Assembly: GCA_902464635.1 (NCBI GenBank)
Contig: CABQKC010000041.1
Span: forward strand, 1-9,887
DNA: 9,887 bases
Direction of reading: 5' to 3'
From: an uncultured Caryophanales bacterium
Lineage (GTDB): Bacteria > Bacillota_I > Bacilli_A > RFN20 > CAG-826
Shown: positions 7,011 through 9,887 of the stretch, piece by piece
How positions within the stretch are numbered: the stretch's first letter is position 1
Layout: each line of letters starts with the position of its first letter
Notes under the pieces: generated by a model
What the model saw: the letters and a program-made list of their open reading frames with translations, nothing else
Told to the model about the DNA's origin: nothing
Databases searched by the model: none
Translations under genes and position numbers: made by a program

Positions 7011-8732
7011 TTATTCAACTCCGACAAGGAAGGAATATACAGGTTGGTTGCCGCGTTTTATATCGACATCCATATCGTCTGCATATTTATCATTAAGCAC
7101 CTTATTTAGGTGTTCTTCTTCTTCATTAGTAACATCTTCCCCAACAATGACAGTAAGGATTGAATCATCCTTGCCTACTAATGAATCAATTAAATCAAAT
7201 AAAGCATGGCATTTATCTTTGACGCAGGAAACGATATTCTTTTCCTTCATAGCCATATAGAATCCCTTTGTAATATGGACTCCTTCGATATCAGTATCCT
7301 TAATGGCATATGTAACTGATCCGGATTTTATATTATTCAAGGCCTCTTTCATATCAGAATATACTTCCTCGGCATCACCTTCGGAATTATACATCATGGC
7401 AGCAGACATACCTTGTAAGATAGTCTTAGAAGGAATTACCAATACATCAATCTCGCTAGATTCCATAACTAGGCTAGCTTGGTTAGCGGCCATGACTATA
7501 TTGGAATTATTAGGTAACAAGATGACGTGTTTTGCATTTACCCTTTTGATCGCATTTACAAAATCCTCGGTAGATGGATTCATGGTTTGGCCACCAGAAA
7601 CGATTTCGTCGGCACCAAGCTCTTTAAACATCTCATCTAGCCCAGGACCGCTAGAAACAGCAATGAGTCCCAACTCTTTTTCTGGATGTAAATCCTCAAT
7701 CTTTATATCAGCAACAGGGGTTTCTTCTTTTTTCTTTGATTCGATGTTGTAATCAGTCGCACTATGTCCTTGTTCGATATTTCTATGTTCTTCAGACATA
7801 TTTTCGATAGTGATAGTAACAAATTCACCAAATTGCTGGGCATAATTAAGCATATGTCCAGGAGTCAAGGTATGAACGTGGACTTTTACGATATCATCAT
7901 CTTTGACAGTGACGACAGATTTGCCATGAGCTGAAAGGAAACGGATGAAATTTTTCTCGACAAATGGCTTTTTTCCTTCTTCTCCATCACCAGCTAACCT
8001 AAGGATGAACTGGGTGCAATAGCCGTATCCTTCTTCATCTTCGCTTAATTTAGCCCCGGCATAAGAAGAAATTGGGGCAGCAGGCTCAGTTGATCCGATA
8101 TCGGAATTCCTAGTAATGACATGTCCTTTGACCGCACTTACCATTCCTTCGATTATTTTGACTAATCCAGCTCCGCCAGAATCGACAACACCAACCTCTT
8201 TTAAAACAGGAAGTAATTCAGGAGTATGCTTTAAAGATAATTTTGCTTGCTTTAATAGATATTCTAAAGCGTCTTCAATCGATGTATTTGGCTTAACATA
8301 GTCCTTCAAGGCATCACTTGATTCCCTTATAACAGTCAAAATGGTACCTTCGACCGGTTTCATGACTGCCTTATAGGCAACTTCTTTCGCACTTACTAAG
8401 GCTTTTGCTAAATCAAGAGAATTAAGATGCTTCTTACCTTCGACCCCATTAGCAAATCCCCTAAAAATTTGGGAAGTAATGACGCCACTATTGCCTCTAG
8501 CCCCCATAAGAAGGCCCTTAGAGAAATTAGAAGCTACTTCATATATATCATCATATTCCCTATTTTGGATTTCCTTTGCACCAGAAGTAACTGTTAAATT
8601 CATATTCATCCCTGTATCGCCATCTGGAACAGGGAAGACATTGAGTTGGTCTATTTCTGGATAATGGTTATATAGATTGTTGGAGGCTGAAATATACATC
8701 TCCTTCAACATTGTTGCATTAATAGTTTTCAT
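7011..8732 (-). CDS. fakA: Fatty acid kinase FakA (DAK2-domain protein, YloV)
   Basis: FakA is the ATP-binding kinase that, with a FakB (DegV-family) carrier, phosphorylates exogenous fatty acids for phospholipid synthesis in Firmicutes. The 573-aa protein has the N-terminal DAK2 domain with NVFPVPDGDTGMNM (31-44), whose D37 and D39 are the Mg/nucleotide-binding aspartates. It also has GARGNSGVI (77-85), MKPVEGT (124-130) and GVVDSGGAGL (181-190). The middle domain has C239 in YGYCTQF and H285/H287 in VKVHVHT, matching the metal-binding Cys and His positions I recall for staphylococcal FakA. The end, QPVYSFLVGVE, is typical. An upstream in-frame ATG would add 16 residues, but the start at 8732 is preferred: AAAGAGAT lies 8 bases before it and the family begins close to the DAK2 motif. 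It follows yloU with a one-base gap, so the two are co-transcribed and probably coupled. No FakB gene is in the window. Confidence 0.95.
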   Translation of the reverse strand: MKTINATMLKEMYISASNNLYNHYPEIDQLNVFPVPDGDTGMNMNLTVTSGAKEIQNREYDDIYEVASNFSKGLLMGARGNSGVITSQIFRGFANGVEGKKHLNSLDLAKALVSAKEVAYKAVMKPVEGTILTVIRESSDALKDYVKPNTSIEDALEYLLKQAKLSLKHTPELLPVLKEVGVVDSGGAGLVKIIEGMVSAVKGHVITRNSDIGSTEPAAPISSYAGAKLSEDEEGYGYCTQFILRLAGDGEEGKKPFVEKNFIRFLSAHGKSVVTVKDDDIVKVHVHTLTPGHMLNYAQQFGEFVTITIENMSEEHRNIEQGHSATDYNIESKKKEETPVADIKIEDLHPEKELGLIAVSSGPGLDEMFKELGADEIVSGGQTMNPSTEDFVNAIKRVNAKHVILLPNNSNIVMAANQASLVMESSEIDVLVIPSKTILQGMSAAMMYNSEGDAEEVYSDMKEALNNIKSGSVTYAIKDTDIEGVHITKGFYMAMKEKNIVSCVKDKCHALFDLIDSLVGKDDSILTVIVGEDVTNEEEEHLNKVLNDKYADDMDVDIKRGNQPVYSFLVGVE

Positions 8733-8733
8733 A

Positions 8734-9093
8734 TTATTTGATCTCTTTAATATCCTGTACGAAGACATTGACGCTAGCAAATTTGATTTCGAAAGTCTTC
8801 TCTAGTACGTATTTAACCCTTTTTTGGACTTCGGAAAGTATTTCGTTTACCTTGACTCCGTATGCTAAAAACAAATAGACATCGACTTGATATCCCTTTT
8901 TGGTCTTTTTTGCATATATGCCTTGGACATAATCTTCGGCATTTAAAAGCTCGCTGATGTTATCACGCAAAGAATTCTTAGAAGCTAGTCCAACAACTCC
9001 ATAACATTCGCTAACGGCTTTCCCGGCTACTGAGGCAATAGCCTCGGTAGAAATATCTATTCCCCCATAGGGTGTTTTTTGGTTAATACTCAT
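8734..9093 (-). CDS. yloU: Asp23/Gls24-family protein YloU
   Basis: This 119-aa protein matches the full length of the small Asp23/Gls24 (DUF322) family. The N-terminal block YGGIDISTEAIASVAGKAV, followed by a CYGVVGLASK-like stretch, is the hallmark, and the C-terminal half, with the VDVYLFLAYGVKVNEI and VKYVLEKTFEIK-like segments, continues the fold to the end. Members are cytoplasmic or membrane-associated proteins linked to cell-envelope stress; YloU sits directly upstream of yloV/fakA in many Firmicutes, as here. The ATG at 9093 gives the canonical family N-terminus, yet there is no Shine-Dalgarno at normal distance: the nearest, AAGGAAG (9114-9120), is 20 bases away. A short overlapping upstream reading frame may be involved. 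A promoter precedes it at 9164-9137, beyond the rRNA terminator. Confidence 0.93.
   Translation of the reverse strand: MSINQKTPYGGIDISTEAIASVAGKAVSECYGVVGLASKNSLRDNISELLNAEDYVQGIYAKKTKKGYQVDVYLFLAYGVKVNEILSEVQKRVKYVLEKTFEIKFASVNVFVQDIKEIK
8741..8748 (-). promoter_or_regulatory. Ribosome binding site deciding the fakA start
   Basis: On the minus strand AAAGAGAT ends 8 bases before the ATG at 8732, inside the last codons of yloU. This supports the 573-aa FakA over the 589-aa version starting at 8780. Confidence 0.65.
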
Positions 9094-9136
9094 TTTTGCA
9101 ATTTAAAGTTATTCTTCCTTTGGAAGACATGTATAT

Positions 9137-9164
9137 ATTATCTCACTTATAGGAAATTAAGCAA
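9137..9164 (-). promoter_or_regulatory. Probable promoter of yloU-fakA
   Basis: On the minus strand a -35-like TTGCTT (9164-9159) and a -10-like GATAAT (9142-9137) are separated by 16 bases. The predicted transcript start, about 9130, lies some 37 bases before the yloU ATG. Each box differs from consensus, so the call is moderate, but it is the only good pair between the rRNA terminator and yloU. Confidence 0.55.
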
Positions 9165-9179
9165 ATATCCATATTTTTA

Positions 9180-9223
9180 GGGTAAATCGGTAAAAAAATA
9201 AATAATCCTTTACCAAAATACCC
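9180..9223. repeat. Nested inverted repeat upstream of the yloU promoter
   Basis: The outer arms GGGTA (9180-9184) and TACCC (9219-9223) and the inner arms GGTAAA (9189-9194) and TTTACC (9209-9214) are symmetrical around a 14-base AT-rich centre, with 4-base gaps on each side. It lies 15 bases upstream of the -35 box of yloU. It could be an operator, or an imperfect hairpin in read-through rRNA transcript; it has no T-run like a terminator in the minus direction. Confidence 0.5.
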
Positions 9224-9244
9224 TTATGATGCACCTATTTCAGA

Positions 9245-9263
9245 ATCAAGGGGTTTTCTTGAT
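9245..9263. repeat. Short perfect inverted repeat (ATCAAG/CTTGAT)
   Basis: ATCAAG (9245-9250) and CTTGAT (9258-9263) flank a 7-base GGGTTTT loop. It lies between the rRNA terminator and the yloU promoter. Neither strand has a following T-run, so it is not a standard terminator. Function unknown; chance cannot be excluded. Confidence 0.4.
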
Positions 9264-9298
9264 CAAAAATAAGTTCGCCAAGCAAGTTAAAAGATAAC

Positions 9299-9320
9299 AA
9301 AAAGGGGCAAAATACCCCCC
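9299..9320 (-). terminator. Intrinsic terminator of the rRNA operon
   Basis: On the minus strand a run of six G (9320-9315) can pair with CCCC (9307-9304) across a short AT-rich loop, followed by five T (9303-9299). It starts about 12 bases after the 5S 3' end, as expected for the end of an rRNA transcription unit. Confidence 0.8.
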
Positions 9321-9332
9321 ATAAAAGAAAAA

Positions 9333-9444
9333 GCCCGGCAGCGCGCTACTCTTGCCGATTACTCGACTACAATCGCCACTGCGGTGCTTAACTTCTGTGT
9401 TCGGGATGGGAACAGGTGTGACCACCGCGCCATCGCCACCAGAC
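9333..9444 (-). rRNA. rrf: 5S ribosomal RNA
   Basis: On the minus strand the gene starts GTCTGGTGGC and ends GCTGCCGGGC; these ends pair over 10 positions (with G-U pairs) to form helix I, which sets the boundaries within a base or two. The conserved core is present, with CACACCTGTTCCCATCC and CGAACACAGAAGTTAAGC. The length of about 112 bases is normal for low-GC Firmicutes. It lies downstream of 23S in the usual 23S-5S order and before a terminator. No tRNA follows it. Confidence 0.96.
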
Positions 9445-9460
9445 TTTTTCGTTTACTCAA

Positions 9461-9480
9461 TGTTCCTTGAAAACCAGATA
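9461..9480 (-). other. Conserved rRNA spacer element between 23S and 5S
   Basis: On the minus strand the stretch TATCTGGTTTTCAAGGAACA resembles the TTTTCAAAGAACA-type box repeated in Firmicutes rRNA spacers, where it is linked to antitermination or processing. The rest of the spacer (about 9445-9567) is AT-rich and holds no gene; I see a palindrome AATTGCAATT there and nothing else. Confidence 0.5.
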
Positions 9481-9567
9481 TTATTATTAAACACGTTCTT
9501 ATCAATTGCAATTTACTTTTGCGCCTGACTTAGCTTACTCATCTAAATAAAATATAGAATTAGTGAA

Positions 9568-9887
9568 ATTAAGTCCTCGAGCTATTAGTATCAGTCAGCT
9601 GAACACGTTACCGTGCTTACACTTCTGACCTATCAACCTCCTGACTTTGGAGGGCTCTTACTTCTTTCGAATGAGAAGTCTCATCTTGTGGTTGGTTTCA
9701 CGCTTAGATGCTTTCAGCGTTTATCCATTCCAGAGGTAGCTACCCAGCCATGCCACTGGCGTGACAACTGGTATACCAGTGCTCTGTTAATCCCGGTCCT
9801 CTCGTACTAGGGACTACTCCACTCAAACTTCTTGCGCCCACGACAGATAGGGACCAAACTGTCTCACGACGTTTTGAACCCAGCTCG
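9568..9887 (-). rRNA. rrl: 23S ribosomal RNA, 3' end (partial)
   Basis: The reverse complement is the conserved 3' terminal part of 23S rRNA. Seen on the plus strand, landmarks include CAGATAGGGACC, CTGTCTCACGACGTT, CCGGTCCTCTCGTACTA (the sarcin-ricin region), GCTTAGATGCTTTCAGC and GACCTATCAACCT. The 3' boundary, near 9568, is placed by the CGAGGACTTAA stretch that ends 23S in related bacteria, and is uncertain by a few bases. The gene runs off the right edge of the window. Confidence 0.96.

Noticed and set aside
7303..7752. Plus-strand ORF of 149 codons
   Set aside because: It lies fully antisense to fakA, whose protein family match is clear; it has no recognisable domain and is a coding shadow.
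8733..8780. Upstream in-frame ATG giving a 589-aa FakA
   Set aside because: The extra 16 residues overlap the yloU end and lack family character; the ATG at 8732 has a good ribosome binding site.
9226..9297. Plus-strand mini-ORF of 23 aa (MMHLFQNQ...) in the gap between yloU and 5S
   Set aside because: No ribosome binding site or promoter precedes it and it overlaps a hairpin; probably chance.
9613..9810. Plus-strand ORF of 65 codons
   Set aside because: It is the antisense of conserved 23S rRNA, a well-known source of spurious ORFs.
1..9887. CRISPR array, tRNA genes, IS elements or integrase
   Set aside because: No regularly spaced repeats, no tRNA cloverleaf after the 5S gene, and no transposase or integrase ORF or paired terminal repeats were seen.
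1..9887. Mollicutes code 4 (TGA as Trp)
   Set aside because: The radical SAM and 801-aa ABC genes end at TGA, the latter in an ATGA overlap, and Trp codons are TGG where checked.

Overview
The window looks like a chromosomal piece of a low-GC member of the Bacillota (Bacilli/Erysipelotrichia-like, possibly one of the uncultured gut lineages). Reasons: the AT-rich sequence, the yloU-fakA gene pair typical of Firmicutes, Firmicutes-type 5S and 23S rRNA, strong purine-rich ribosome binding sites and intrinsic terminators. TGG encodes Trp, and TGA is used as a true stop at the ends of two genes, so this is standard code 11 and not the Mycoplasma/Spiroplasma code. The lineage is an inference; no species marker was searched.

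All convincing genes lie on the minus strand, so the biological reading order is right to left. (1) 9887-9333: the 3' end of a 23S rRNA gene (cut by the window edge), a spacer, and a complete 5S rRNA, followed by an intrinsic terminator at 9320-9299. (2) 9164-7011: a promoter, then yloU (Asp23/Gls24 family) and fakA (fatty acid kinase), one base apart, closed by a terminator at 6999-6977. This is conserved housekeeping sequence. (3) 6956-160: a strong consensus promoter (TTGACA, 16 bp, TATAAA) drives four tightly packed, more AT-rich accessory genes. They encode a signal-peptide-bearing, Tyr/Ser-rich secreted protein of 289 aa; two full-length MacB-like ABC proteins (801 and 702 aa, each an ATPase fused to an FtsX-type permease); and a radical SAM/SPASM enzyme of 444 aa. 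The last three genes overlap by 4 and 8 bases. (4) 159-1: about 160 bases with no assured gene or terminator.

The accessory operon is the main point of interest. A radical SAM/SPASM enzyme of the peptide- or protein-modifying kind is translationally coupled to a pair of MacB-type ABC proteins and sits downstream of one secreted protein. That protein has an alternating beta-strand pattern, many tyrosines, and a proline-rich tail ending in a C-terminal cysteine. No short precursor peptide is visible, so the 289-aa protein is the obvious candidate substrate. I infer a maturation/export or toxin-plus-protection system; the sequence does not prove the activity.
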